From Streptomyces sp. NBC_00250 (lineage in GTDB: Bacteria; Actinomycetota; Actinomycetes; Streptomycetales; Streptomycetaceae), in assembly GCF_036192275.1 (NCBI RefSeq), contig NZ_CP108088.1:3597501-3661500 (forward strand): a DNA stretch of 64,000 bases, given 5' to 3'. This document shows, one piece after another, positions 50,608 through 58,986 of this stretch. The position numbers and the translations under genes are program-made. A model generated the notes under the pieces. The model worked only from the letters and a program-made list of their open reading frames with translations. It was not told the origin of the DNA and did no database searches. The first letter of the stretch is position 1, and the number at the start of each line of letters is the position of its first letter.

Positions 50608-51900
50608 ATGCCTTCCGCCAGTACCAAGGCGGCCGCCACCCACGCGTCCGCCGACACCCGCCTCGCCCCTGCCGACACCCGCCTCGCCCCCGGCGCCCCC
50701 GGCTACCGCCGGTTGAGCCTCGCGCTCTTCGCCGCCGGTCTCGCCGCCTTCGCGCTCCTCTACTCCACACAGGCCCTCCTCCCGGCCATCTCGGCCGAGT
50801 TCGGTGCCACCGCCTCCGCCGCCTCCTGGACGGTCTCGGCCGCGACCGGCGCCCTCGCCCTGTGTGTGCTGCCGCTCAGTGCCCTCTCGGAGCGCTTCGG
50901 CCGGCGCGCGATGATGATCGCCTCCCTGACGGTCGCGGTCGGCATCGCCCTCCTCGTGCCGCTCGCCCCGAACCTGGAGTCCCTGATCGCCCTCCGCGCG
51001 ATCCAGGGCGCCGCGCTCGCCGGGCTCCCGGCCTCCGCGATGGCCTTCCTCGCCGAGGAGGTCCGCCCCAAGGCGCTGATCGCCGCGATCGGCCTGTTCG
51101 TGGCGGGCAACTCCATCGGCGGCATGAGCGGCCGCCTGGTGACCGGCTGGGTGGCGCAGATGTGGGGCTGGCGGGCGGGACTGGCCGCCGTCGGCCTGAC
51201 CTCCCTGCTGTGCGCGCTGGCCTTCCGGGCGCTGCTGCCGAAGGCACGGCACTTCACGCCCGGCACGCTCAACCCGAAGGCGCTCGCCCGGACCGTACGG
51301 ACGCACCTCGCGGACCCGCTGCTGATGCGGCTCTACGTGATCGGCGCGCTGTTCATGACGGTGTTCGGCGCGGTGTACACGGTGATCGGCTACCGCCTGG
51401 TCGAGGCCCCGTTCTCGCTGCCGCAGGGCGTGATCGGCTCCATCTTCCTGATCTACCTGGTCGGTACGGTCTCCTCGGCCGCCGCGGGCCGGCTCGTCGG
51501 CCGGCTCGGCCGGCGCGGGGCGCTCTACCTGGCGGTCTCCACCACGGCCGCGGGCCTGCTGCTCTCGCTCTCCGACGCGCTGCCGGCGGTCCTCGCGGGC
51601 CTCGTCCTGATCACCGCCGGCTTCTTCGCGGGCCACGCGGTCGCCTCCTCCTCGGTGAGCCGTACGGCCACGACGGGCCGCGCGCAGGCCTCGGCGCTCT
51701 ACCAGTCCGCGTACTACCTGGGCAGCAGCGCGGGCGGCACGCTCGGCGCGATCGCGTTCCACGCGGGCGGGTGGGCCGGCACGGTGCTGATCGGTCTCGT
51801 CGCGGTCCTCGGCGTCGTCTCGGTGACCCTGTACGGCAGTCACAGCGCGCGCGTGGAGGCACGGCAGGGACGGCAGGGACGGCTCGCCGCGTCCTGCTGA
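50608..51900 (+). CDS. MFS transporter (DHA1-like, 12 helices)
   Basis: A 430-residue exporter of the YnfM/arabinose-efflux type, with 12 hydrophobic segments. It shows FAAGLAAFALLYSTQALLPAISAEFG at helix 1, SERFGRRAMM as the loop 2-3 motif, and GNSIGGMSGRLVTGWVAQMWGWR as motif C. The substrate is unknown. It is divergent from a LysR regulator that probably controls it. Confidence 0.88.
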   Translation: MPSASTKAAATHASADTRLAPADTRLAPGAPGYRRLSLALFAAGLAAFALLYSTQALLPAISAEFGATASAASWTVSAATGALALCVLPLSALSERFGRRAMMIASLTVAVGIALLVPLAPNLESLIALRAIQGAALAGLPASAMAFLAEEVRPKALIAAIGLFVAGNSIGGMSGRLVTGWVAQMWGWRAGLAAVGLTSLLCALAFRALLPKARHFTPGTLNPKALARTVRTHLADPLLMRLYVIGALFMTVFGAVYTVIGYRLVEAPFSLPQGVIGSIFLIYLVGTVSSAAAGRLVGRLGRRGALYLAVSTTAAGLLLSLSDALPAVLAGLVLITAGFFAGHAVASSSVSRTATTGRAQASALYQSAYYLGSSAGGTLGAIAFHAGGWAGTVLIGLVAVLGVVSVTLYGSHSARVEARQGRQGRLAASC

Positions 51901-51977
51901 TTCCGGCCGAATCCCCTGCAACTGAGTCGCTCCCCCGGACGTCCTGACAGATAGGACTCAAGGGGGAGTTGACGATC

Positions 51978-52685
51978 ATGAAGCGAATCACGGGCCGAAT
52001 AGGCAGAAGAGCGGGCATCGCGGCCGGCCTCACCTCGCTGGTGCTGCCGATGACGATCGCGCTCGGTGCGGCTCCGGCGCAGGCGGCGTCCTGCAACGTG
52101 ACGACGGGCCCGTACCAGAAGCAGGTGGAGAAGTTCCTCGGCCGCCCGGTCGACGGACGCCAGTCGCTCGCCGACTGCAAGGCCATCCAGGCCTTCCAGA
52201 AGAAGCACGGCATCACCCCGACCGCGGGGTACGCCGGGACGATCACCTGGCGCACGATGAGCACGATGAACCAGCAGAAGGCGGCGGGGTCCAACCCCAA
52301 CAAGGACCGCAAGTGTCCGACCAACCGGGGCCGGATCGCCTGCGTCGACCTCACCCGCCAGCTGTCCTGGATCCAGGACGGCTCCCGCCTCAAGTACGGC
52401 CCCGTGCCGGTCCGTACGGGCAAGGACGGCACCGAGACCCGTACCGGGTCGAAGAAGATCTACTGGCGGAACATCAACCACTGGTCGACGCTGTACCACG
52501 TCTCCATGCCGTACTCGCAGTTCTTCGACGGCGGGCAGGCCTTCCACTCGACGACCAAGTCCATGTGGAACCCGCCGGGCTCGGGCGGCTGCGTCAACAT
52601 GCGCTCCGCGGACGCCAAGGCGTACTGGAACCTGCTCAGGAACGGCGACGACGTCTTCATCTACGGGCGCAAGCCGGGAACCTGA
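51978..52685 (+). CDS. secreted L,D-transpeptidase with N-terminal peptidoglycan-binding domain
   Basis: 235 residues. A signal peptide (1-36, ending AQA) is followed by a PG-binding-like helical domain (QKQVEKFLGRPVDGRQSLADCKAIQAFQKKHGITPTAGYAG). The YkuD catalytic domain (about 120-232) has AFHSTTKSMWNPPGSGGCVNM with the nucleophile Cys and an upstream His. It would form or exchange 3-3 cross-links in the wall. The ATG at 51978 follows AAGGGGGAG; a TTG three codons earlier is less likely. Confidence 0.88.
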   Translation: MKRITGRIGRRAGIAAGLTSLVLPMTIALGAAPAQAASCNVTTGPYQKQVEKFLGRPVDGRQSLADCKAIQAFQKKHGITPTAGYAGTITWRTMSTMNQQKAAGSNPNKDRKCPTNRGRIACVDLTRQLSWIQDGSRLKYGPVPVRTGKDGTETRTGSKKIYWRNINHWSTLYHVSMPYSQFFDGGQAFHSTTKSMWNPPGSGGCVNMRSADAKAYWNLLRNGDDVFIYGRKPGT

Positions 52686-52718
52686 CCCCGACTGTCAGTC
52701 CGCTGCGGTAGCTTCCCT

Positions 52719-52747
52719 CTCACCGGCACCGAACGGGTGCCGGTGAG
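52719..52747. terminator. terminator after L,D-transpeptidase
   Basis: A 12-bp perfect stem (52719-52730 with 52736-52747, arm CTCACCGGCACC) and a GAACG loop. Confidence 0.8.
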
Positions 52748-52769
52748 GGGTGAGTGGGGTGTGGACCCG

Positions 52770-53744
52770 ATGAGTGACGCCGCGACCGCGACGACCGACG
52801 AACTCGACAAGTACCGCCGGGAGCTGACCGGTTACTGCTACCGGATGCTCGGGTCCTCCTTCGAGGCCGAGGACGCGGTGCAGGACACCATGGTGCGGGC
52901 CTGGAAGGCCATCGACTCCTTCGAGGGGCGCTCCTCACTGCGGTCCTGGCTCTACCGGATCGCCACCAACGTCTGCCTGGACGCGCTGAACGCGGGCAAC
53001 CGGAGGGCACGGCCGATGGATCTGACCTCGCCGACGCCCGTGGCCCAGGCCCAGCTCGTCAAGCAGCCGGAGATCACCTGGCTGGAGCCCGTTCCCGACG
53101 GGCGGGTCCTGCCCTCGGTCGCCGACCCGGCGGAGACGGCCGTCTCCCGGGAGACCGTGCGGCTCGCGTTCGTGGCCGCGCTCCAGCATCTGCCGCCCAA
53201 GCAGCGGGCGGTGCTCATCCTGCGCGAGGTGCTCGCCTGGAAGGCCGCCGAGGTCGCCGAGCTCCTCGACACCTCCGTCGCCTCGGTCAACAGCGCCCTG
53301 CAGCGGGCCCGCGCGACACTGGCCGAGCAGGCGCCGGCCACCTCCGACACGGCGAACCCCCTGGACGAGGAGCAGAAGGCGCTCCTGGAGCGTTATGTCG
53401 CCGCGTTCGAGGGCTACGACATGAAGGCGCTCACCGCGCTCCTCCACGAGGACGCGACCATGTCCATGCCGCCGTACGACCTCTGGCTGCAGGGTCACGA
53501 CGACATCGTCGGCTGGATGCTGGGCGTCGGCGAGGTGTGCGCCGGCTCGAAGCTGGTGCCGACCGTGGCGAACGGCTCCCCCGCCTTCGCCCAGTACCAC
53601 CCGGACCCGTCGACGGGCGGCTTCAGCCCGTGGGCGCTCATCGTCCTGGAGCTCCGCGACGGCAAGGTCGCCGGGATGGACTTCTTCCTGGACACCGAGC
53701 GCTGGTTCCCGCTCTTCGACCTGCCGGCCCGCCTAGAGGCCTAG
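52770..53744 (+). CDS. ECF sigma factor with C-terminal SnoaL-like domain
   Basis: 324 residues. Region 2 is [59 protein letters not shown], region 4 is [44 protein letters not shown], and residues about 205-320 form a SnoaL/NTF2-like domain that probably regulates it. No anti-sigma gene lies next to it; such ECF groups use the fused domain. The ATG at 52770 is chosen; a GTG three codons upstream is possible. The gene end overlaps a convergent STAS gene by 12 bases. Confidence 0.88.
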   Translation: MSDAATATTDELDKYRRELTGYCYRMLGSSFEAEDAVQDTMVRAWKAIDSFEGRSSLRSWLYRIATNVCLDALNAGNRRARPMDLTSPTPVAQAQLVKQPEITWLEPVPDGRVLPSVADPAETAVSRETVRLAFVAALQHLPPKQRAVLILREVLAWKAAEVAELLDTSVASVNSALQRARATLAEQAPATSDTANPLDEEQKALLERYVAAFEGYDMKALTALLHEDATMSMPPYDLWLQGHDDIVGWMLGVGEVCAGSKLVPTVANGSPAFAQYHPDPSTGGFSPWALIVLELRDGKVAGMDFFLDTERWFPLFDLPARLEA

Positions 53745-54008
53745 GGCCGGGCCGAGACCGGTGAGCAGGAGCAGGGCCCGCAGGTCGGGCCCCGCTCCGT
53801 GGAAGCGGATCCGGTGCCCCCTCCGCCCGGCGGCGAGCTTCAGCCGGGCGAGGGCGTCGACGGCGGCGAGGTCGGCGGGCGCGAGCGCGCCGACCTCGCA
53901 GACCACTTCCCCGGGCGGGGCGGCCCCGAGCTCGGCACAGAGACGCGCCACCTCGTCCCCGGTGGGGCGGGCGGTCAGGGTCACGACAAGCGGTTGACTG
54001 GTGTCCAC
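53733..54008 (-). CDS. STAS-domain protein
   Basis: 91 residues matching a minimal STAS fold (anti-sigma factor antagonist type): [21 protein letters not shown], the [40 protein letters not shown] core and an [13 protein letters not shown] end. The usual phospho-serine position (D-x-S) reads PADLAAVD with no Ser, so switching by phosphorylation is unlikely. The GTG start is at 54008. Confidence 0.7.
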   Translation of the reverse strand: MDTSQPLVVTLTARPTGDEVARLCAELGAAPPGEVVCEVGALAPADLAAVDALARLKLAAGRRGHRIRFHGAGPDLRALLLLTGLGPALGL

Positions 54009-54060
54009 ATGCCTGGTGACCGGAGGACGGACCGGAACTCATCGGTACCGGACCGCGGCA

Positions 54061-54066
54061 TAGGCT
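54061..54066 (+). promoter_or_regulatory. -10 box of leaderless HAD promoter
   Basis: TAGGCT lies 7 bases before the ATG at 54074. Confidence 0.55.
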
Positions 54067-54073
54067 CCCGATC

Positions 54074-54730
54074 ATGACTCACGAGCCTGTCGAACTGGTG
54101 ATCTTCGACTGTGACGGCGTTCTGGTGGACAGCGAGAAGATCTACTGCAGGGTGGACCGGGAGGTGTTCGCGAGCCTCGGAGCGGAGTTCACCGAGGCGG
54201 AGGTGGTCGACTACTTCGTCGGTTCCTCGCACGCGATGCTCACCTCCCTCGTGGAGGAGCGCAGGGGCCGCCCCCTCGAACCCGGCTGGCAGTCCCCCTT
54301 CAAGCAGCGGTACGAGGACGCCCTGGACGCGGAACTGACGGCCGTGGAGGGCATCACGGACGTCCTGGACACCCTGCCGCTCCCCTACTGCCTCGCCTCC
54401 AACGGCAGCCACCCCAGCATCCGCAAGAACCTCGGCCGCGCCGGACTGCTCGACCGCTTCGAAGGCCGCATGTTCAGCGCCCGCGACGTCACCCACGGCA
54501 AGCCGGCCCCGGACCTCTTCCTCCACGCAGCCGCCACGATGGGCGTCCCGCCGGAGCGCTGCGCGGTCGTCGAGGACAGCCCCTACGGCGTCCAGGCCGC
54601 CCGCGCCGCAGGCATGCGCGCCTTCGGGTACACCGGCGGCCTGACCGCACCGGACCGCCTGACGGGCCCCCGCACGGTGGTCTTCGACGACATGCGGGAG
54701 CTGCCGGGGCTGCTGGGCTCGACGCTCTAG
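54074..54730 (+). CDS. HAD superfamily phosphatase (subfamily IA)
   Basis: 218 residues: motif I FDCDGVLVDSE (residues 10-20), motif II LASNGSHPS, and motif III/IV GKPAPDLFLHAAATMGVPPERCAVVEDSPYGVQAA. The cap domain is helical, as in beta-phosphoglucomutase or phosphoglycolate phosphatase relatives. It may act on sugar phosphates or nucleotides; the exact substrate is not readable. It is convergent with deoA and closed by the hairpin at 54753-54786. Confidence 0.9.
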   Translation: MTHEPVELVIFDCDGVLVDSEKIYCRVDREVFASLGAEFTEAEVVDYFVGSSHAMLTSLVEERRGRPLEPGWQSPFKQRYEDALDAELTAVEGITDVLDTLPLPYCLASNGSHPSIRKNLGRAGLLDRFEGRMFSARDVTHGKPAPDLFLHAAATMGVPPERCAVVEDSPYGVQAARAAGMRAFGYTGGLTAPDRLTGPRTVVFDDMRELPGLLGSTL

Positions 54731-54752
54731 TCAGCACCGGTGCCCGCATGCC

Positions 54753-54786
54753 GAACGGGACCGGTGGGGGTCCACCGGTCCCGTTC
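54753..54786. terminator. bidirectional terminator, HAD / deoA
   Basis: A perfect 15-bp stem (54753-54767 with 54772-54786, arm GAACGGGACCGGTGG) and a GGGG-type loop. Confidence 0.88.
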
Positions 54787-54828
54787 ACCTGAACGTGTCA
54801 GGGGCGCCTACCCAGGGTCGTCGAGGTC

Positions 54829-56106
54829 CTAGGCGATGCGGTCCAGGACGATCGGGTTCGGGGTGAAGGGCGTGCCCTCGGGGGCGATGTCCCAGGCCGC
54901 GGTCAGGGACTTCAGGGCGTAGTCGAACTTCTCCGGGGTGTCCGTGTGGAGGGTCACCAGCGGCTGGCCCGCCGTGACCGTGTCGCCCGGCTTGGCGTGG
55001 AGTTCGACGCCCGCGCCGGCCTGCACCGGGTCCTCCTTGCGGGCGCGGCCCGCGCCCAGGCGCCAGGCGGCGATGCCGATGTCGTAGGCGTCGAGGCGGG
55101 TCAGGACGCCGGAGGACGGGGCGGTGACGACGTGCTGCTCGCGGGCGACCGGGAGGGCCGCGTCCGGGTCGCCGCCCTGGGCCGCGATCATCCGGCGCCA
55201 GTGGTCCATCGCCGAGCCGTCGGCCAGCGCCTTCGCCGGGTCCGCGTCCTTGATGCCGGCCGCGGCGAGCATCTCGCGGGCGAGCGCGATCGTCAGCTCG
55301 ACGACGTCCGCCGGGCCGCCGCCGGCGAGGACCTCGACGGACTCGCGGACCTCAAGGGCGTTGCCGGCGGTGAGGCCGAGCGGGGTGGACATGTCGGTGA
55401 GCAGCGCGACCGTCTTCACGCCGCTGTCGGTGCCGAGGCCCACCATCGTGGAGGCGAGCTCGCGGGCGTCCTCGATGTTCTTCATGAAGGCGCCGGTGCC
55501 GACCTTGACGTCGAGGACCAGGGAGCCGGTGCCCTCGGCGATCTTCTTCGACATGATCGAGGAGGCGATGAGGGGAATCGCTTCCACGGTGCCCGTGACG
55601 TCGCGGAGCGCGTACAGCTTCTTGTCGGCGGGGGCCAGGCCGTCGCCGGCCGCGCAGATCACCGCGCCGGTGGTGTCGAGGACGTGCAGCATCTCCTCGT
55701 TGGAGAGCAGGGCGCGCCAGCCGGGGATGGACTCCAGCTTGTCGAGGGTGCCGCCGGTGTGGCCGAGGCCGCGGCCGGAGAGCTGCGGGACGGCCGCCCC
55801 GCAGGCGGCGACGAGCGGGGCGAGCGGGAGGGTGATCTTGTCGCCGACGCCGCCGGTGGAGTGCTTGTCGGCGGTCGGCCGGGAGAGGGAGGAGAACTCC
55901 ATGCGCTCGCCGCTCGCGATCATGGCCGCCGTCCAGCGGGCGATCTCCGCGCGGTTCATGCCGTTCAGCAGGATGGCCATGGCCAGGGCGGACATCTGCT
56001 CGTCGGCGACCGCACCGCGGGTGTAGGCGTCGATGACCCAGTCGATCTGCTCCGGGCTCAGCTCGCCCTTGTCCCGCTTCGTGCGGATGACGGAGATGAC
56101 GTCCAT
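54829..56106 (-). CDS. deoA: thymidine phosphorylase
   Basis: A 425-residue enzyme that splits thymidine or deoxyuridine with phosphate into base and deoxyribose-1-phosphate. The phosphate loop KHSTGGVGDK is at 81-90, with MSGRGLGHTGGTLDKLESIPGW, SSIMSKKIAEGTGSLVLDVKVGTGAFMK and the C-terminal domain VARGDTV-like TAGQPLVTLH. The ATG at 56106 is preceded by AAAGAGG and the regulon palindrome. Although it follows the transporter-cdd operon, a hairpin and its own operator indicate an independent promoter. Confidence 0.94.
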   Translation of the reverse strand: MDVISVIRTKRDKGELSPEQIDWVIDAYTRGAVADEQMSALAMAILLNGMNRAEIARWTAAMIASGERMEFSSLSRPTADKHSTGGVGDKITLPLAPLVAACGAAVPQLSGRGLGHTGGTLDKLESIPGWRALLSNEEMLHVLDTTGAVICAAGDGLAPADKKLYALRDVTGTVEAIPLIASSIMSKKIAEGTGSLVLDVKVGTGAFMKNIEDARELASTMVGLGTDSGVKTVALLTDMSTPLGLTAGNALEVRESVEVLAGGGPADVVELTIALAREMLAAAGIKDADPAKALADGSAMDHWRRMIAAQGGDPDAALPVAREQHVVTAPSSGVLTRLDAYDIGIAAWRLGAGRARKEDPVQAGAGVELHAKPGDTVTAGQPLVTLHTDTPEKFDYALKSLTAAWDIAPEGTPFTPNPIVLDRIA

Positions 56107-56120
56107 GGTGGTGCCTCTTT

Positions 56121-56132
56121 CTACGCGCATAG
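56121..56132. promoter_or_regulatory. nucleoside-regulon operator, deoA copy
   Basis: CTACGCGCATAG, 11 of 12 matches to the palindrome, only 14 bases upstream of the deoA ATG and overlapping its leader. Confidence 0.75.
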
Positions 56133-56144
56133 AGGGGGAAAGGA

Positions 56145-56181
56145 GGAGCGGCCCTTCCCATCGTGCCGGAAGGGCCGCTCC
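56145..56181 (-). terminator. terminator between cdd and deoA
   Basis: A 14-bp perfect stem GGAGCGGCCCTTCC (56145-56158) / GGAAGGGCCGCTCC (56168-56181), 5 bases past the cdd stop. Confidence 0.85.
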
Positions 56182-56186
56182 GAGGT

Positions 56187-56591
56187 TTACTTCCTGAGGT
56201 GGTCCGGGCCGAACGCCTGCGGCAGCATCTCGGCCAGAGTCAGGAACCCGGTGGGCGTCTCCAGTACGAGCTCGGGGCCCCCGAACTCGAACAGCAGCTG
56301 CCGGCACCGGCCGCACGGCACCAGGCACTCACCCTGGCCGTCCACACACACGAAGTGGGTGAGGCGCCCGCCGCCGGTCGCCTGGAGCTCCGAGACGAGC
56401 CCGCACTCGGCGCACAGGCCGAGGCCGAACGAGGCGTTCTCCACGTTGCAGCCGGAGACCGTCCGCCCGTCGTCGACGCGGGCCGCCGCGCCGACCGGGT
56501 AGCCCGAGTACGGGGCGTACGCGTGGGACATGGCCTCGCGGGCCGTGACCCGCAGGGCCTCCCAGTCGGCCTCGGTGAGGGCGCTCGTCAC
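56187..56591 (-). CDS. cdd: cytidine deaminase
   Basis: A 134-residue zinc enzyme that deaminates cytidine and deoxycytidine. Zinc-site residues are Cys60 with Glu62 (LCAEC) and Cys93/Cys96 (PCGRC). The ribose-binding segment is GCNVENASFG. The length fits the small tetrameric bacterial type. Its start overlaps the stop of the permease gene by 4 bases, so it is co-translated with the nucleoside importer, processing what is imported. Confidence 0.95.
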   Translation of the reverse strand: MTSALTEADWEALRVTAREAMSHAYAPYSGYPVGAAARVDDGRTVSGCNVENASFGLGLCAECGLVSELQATGGGRLTHFVCVDGQGECLVPCGRCRQLLFEFGGPELVLETPTGFLTLAEMLPQAFGPDHLRK

Positions 56592-57877
56592 TTGCCCTGG
56601 CCCTTGCGGTACCGCATGCCGTCGGCCTTCGGCATCCGCAGGCGCTGCGCGGAGAGCGAGAGGACCAGCAGGGTGACCACGTACGGGGTGGCGCTGACGA
56701 ACTCGACCGGGACCGTGTCGGTGCCCAGGTACCAGATGAAGACGCCGACACCGATGACGACGGCGATCGAGGAGGTGATCCAGCGCTTCTGGTACGCCTT
56801 CCAGGCCGCGAGGGCCACGAGGATGGCGAAGAGCAGCAGGAGCAGCGCGTGCACGGACTGGCCGCCGCTGCGCAGCTGGAGCGCGTCGGCGTAGCCGAAC
56901 AGGCCGGCACCCATGGCGAGGCCGCCGGGACGCCAGTTACCGAAGATCATCGCGGCGAGGCCGATGTAACCACGGCCGCCGGTCTGGCCCTCGTTGTAGA
57001 TGTGCGAGGTGACGAGCGACAGGAACGCGCCGCCGAGACCGGCGAGACCGCCGGAGACGATCACGGCGATGTACTTGTACTTGTACACGTTGACGCCGAG
57101 CGACTCGGCCGCGATCGGGTTCTCACCGCAGGAGCGCAGGCGCAGACCGAACGAGGTCTTCCACAGCACGAAGAACGTGCCGATGATCAGCAGCACGGCG
57201 ATGATCGTGACCAGCGAGATGTTGGTGACCAGGCCGCCGAGGATGCCGGCGATGTCCGAGACCAGGAACCACTCGTGCTTCTCGATGTCGGCCAGCCAGT
57301 CGGAGAGACCCGGAATCGAGACCGAGGTGATCTCCTCGGCCGGCGGGGACTGCTTGGGGCTGCCTCCCTTGGCCGACGCCTCACCGGAGTTGAACCACAG
57401 CTTGGCGAAGTAGGTCGTGACACCGACGGCCAGGATGTTGATCGCGATGCCGGAGATGATGTGGTCGACACCGAAGGTGACCGTGGCGACCGCGTGCAGC
57501 AGACCGCCGAACATGCCGCCCAGGATGCCGGCGAGGATGCCGATCCAGGGGCTGGTCTGCCAGCCGGCCCAGGCACCGAAGAAGGTGCCGAGGATCATCA
57601 TGCCTTCGAGGCCGATGTTGACCACGCCCGCGCGCTCGGACCACAGACCGCCGAGACCGGCGAGTCCGATCGGCACCGCGAGCGAGAGCGCGGCGCCGAT
57701 CTGGCCGGCCGAGGTGAGGTCCTGTGCCCCGGTGATGACCCGCACGGCGGACAGGGCCAGGAGCCCGCCCGCGACGATCAGCAGGATCCAGGGGAGGGAG
57801 AGGCGGGTACGGCCGCCCTTGCCGCCGGCCGCCTTGGGCGCCGCGGGCGGCGGGGTGGAAGTCGCCGTGGCGCTCAC
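56588..57877 (-). CDS. nucleoside ABC transporter permease 2
   Basis: A 429-residue BPD_transp_2 type permease. The GTG at 57877 has GGAGG upstream and overlaps the preceding stop. About ten helices; the signature segments ERAGVVNIGLEGMMILGTFFGAW and LRSCGENPIAAESLGVNVYKYKYIAVIVSGGLAGLGGAFLSL are typical of the YufQ/NupQ family that works with BMP lipoproteins. The N-terminal 30 residues are Pro/Ala-rich, and an internal loop near 195-235 is longer than usual. Confidence 0.92.
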   Translation of the reverse strand: MSATATSTPPPAAPKAAGGKGGRTRLSLPWILLIVAGGLLALSAVRVITGAQDLTSAGQIGAALSLAVPIGLAGLGGLWSERAGVVNIGLEGMMILGTFFGAWAGWQTSPWIGILAGILGGMFGGLLHAVATVTFGVDHIISGIAINILAVGVTTYFAKLWFNSGEASAKGGSPKQSPPAEEITSVSIPGLSDWLADIEKHEWFLVSDIAGILGGLVTNISLVTIIAVLLIIGTFFVLWKTSFGLRLRSCGENPIAAESLGVNVYKYKYIAVIVSGGLAGLGGAFLSLVTSHIYNEGQTGGRGYIGLAAMIFGNWRPGGLAMGAGLFGYADALQLRSGGQSVHALLLLLFAILVALAAWKAYQKRWITSSIAVVIGVGVFIWYLGTDTVPVEFVSATPYVVTLLVLSLSAQRLRMPKADGMRYRKGQGK

Positions 57878-58986
57878 GCCGACACCTCCGTCGTGTCGTT
57901 GGAACGGGCCTGGGCCGCGAGCTTCTCGCCGACCTGTCGCTGCTGGCGCTTGAGGCCGTAGCGACGGACGACCTCGTAGGCGATGACGACGCAGAGGACG
58001 ATCACGCCCTGCATGACGCCGACGATCTCCCGGTCGTAGTTCTCGAACTCCAGCTGCTGGCCGCCGCGCTCCAGGAACGCCCAGAGGATCGCGGAGAGCG
58101 CGATGCCGATCGGGTGGTTCCGGCCGAGCAGGGCGATGGCGATACCGGTGAAGCCGATGCCGACGGGGAAGTCGCCGCCGAACTCGTACGAGTCGTTGAG
58201 CAGCGTCGGCATACCGATCAGACCGGCCATGCCGCCGGAGATCAGCATGGACGTGACGATCATCTTCTTGACGTTGACACCGCTGGCCGACGCAGCCGTC
58301 TCGGACTGGCCGACGGTGCGCAGGTCGAAGCCGAACCGGGTGCGGGAGAGGGTGAACCAGTAACCGATGCCCGCGATGGCCGCGACGACGACGAAGCCGT
58401 AGATCGGGGTCGGCGTGGTCGGGAACTCGAAGAAGTGCGAGGACTCCGGGAGCGGGGTCGTCGCCACCTTGGTGCCGGCCGCGTCCAGGTGGCCGAGGCG
58501 GCCGGGCTGGAGCAGGTAGCCGATGATCGCGGTCGCGATGAAGTTCAGCATGATCGTGGAGACGACCTCGCTGACCCCTCGGGTGGTCTTGAGGACACCC
58601 GCGATGCCCGCCCACATGGCGCCGACGATCATCGCGGTGATGATGATCAGCGGGATCTGGACGATGCCCGGGAGGGTCAGCGCGCCACCGACGGCGGCGG
58701 CGAAGAAGGCGGCGAGACGGTACTGGCCGTCGACGCCGATGTTGAACAGGTTCATGCGGAAGCCGATGGCCACCGCGACGCCCGCCAGGTAGTACGTCGT
58801 CGCCTTGTTGATGATGTAGACCTGGCTGTCCGACTTGATGCCGTAGTCGAACATGATCCCGAAGGCGCTGAACGGCTCCTTGCCGGTGGCCGCGAGCACC
58901 AGCGCGGTGATCAGGAACGCGGCGACGATCGCGAGCAGCGGCGCCGCGATGCCCAGGAGCAGCCGCTCCTTGTCGAACTTCTTCAT
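57874..58986 (-). CDS. nucleoside ABC transporter permease 1
   Basis: A 370-residue BPD_transp_2 permease of the YufP/NupP type. The segments GFRMNLFNIGVDGQYRLAAFFAA and LRTVGQSETAASASGVNVKKMIVTSMLISGGMAGLIG are the family signatures. It pairs with permease 2 and the duplicated-domain ATPase. Both ends overlap the neighbouring genes by 4 bases, so it is strictly coupled. Confidence 0.92.
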   Translation of the reverse strand: MKKFDKERLLLGIAAPLLAIVAAFLITALVLAATGKEPFSAFGIMFDYGIKSDSQVYIINKATTYYLAGVAVAIGFRMNLFNIGVDGQYRLAAFFAAAVGGALTLPGIVQIPLIIITAMIVGAMWAGIAGVLKTTRGVSEVVSTIMLNFIATAIIGYLLQPGRLGHLDAAGTKVATTPLPESSHFFEFPTTPTPIYGFVVVAAIAGIGYWFTLSRTRFGFDLRTVGQSETAASASGVNVKKMIVTSMLISGGMAGLIGMPTLLNDSYEFGGDFPVGIGFTGIAIALLGRNHPIGIALSAILWAFLERGGQQLEFENYDREIVGVMQGVIVLCVVIAYEVVRRYGLKRQQRQVGEKLAAQARSNDTTEVSA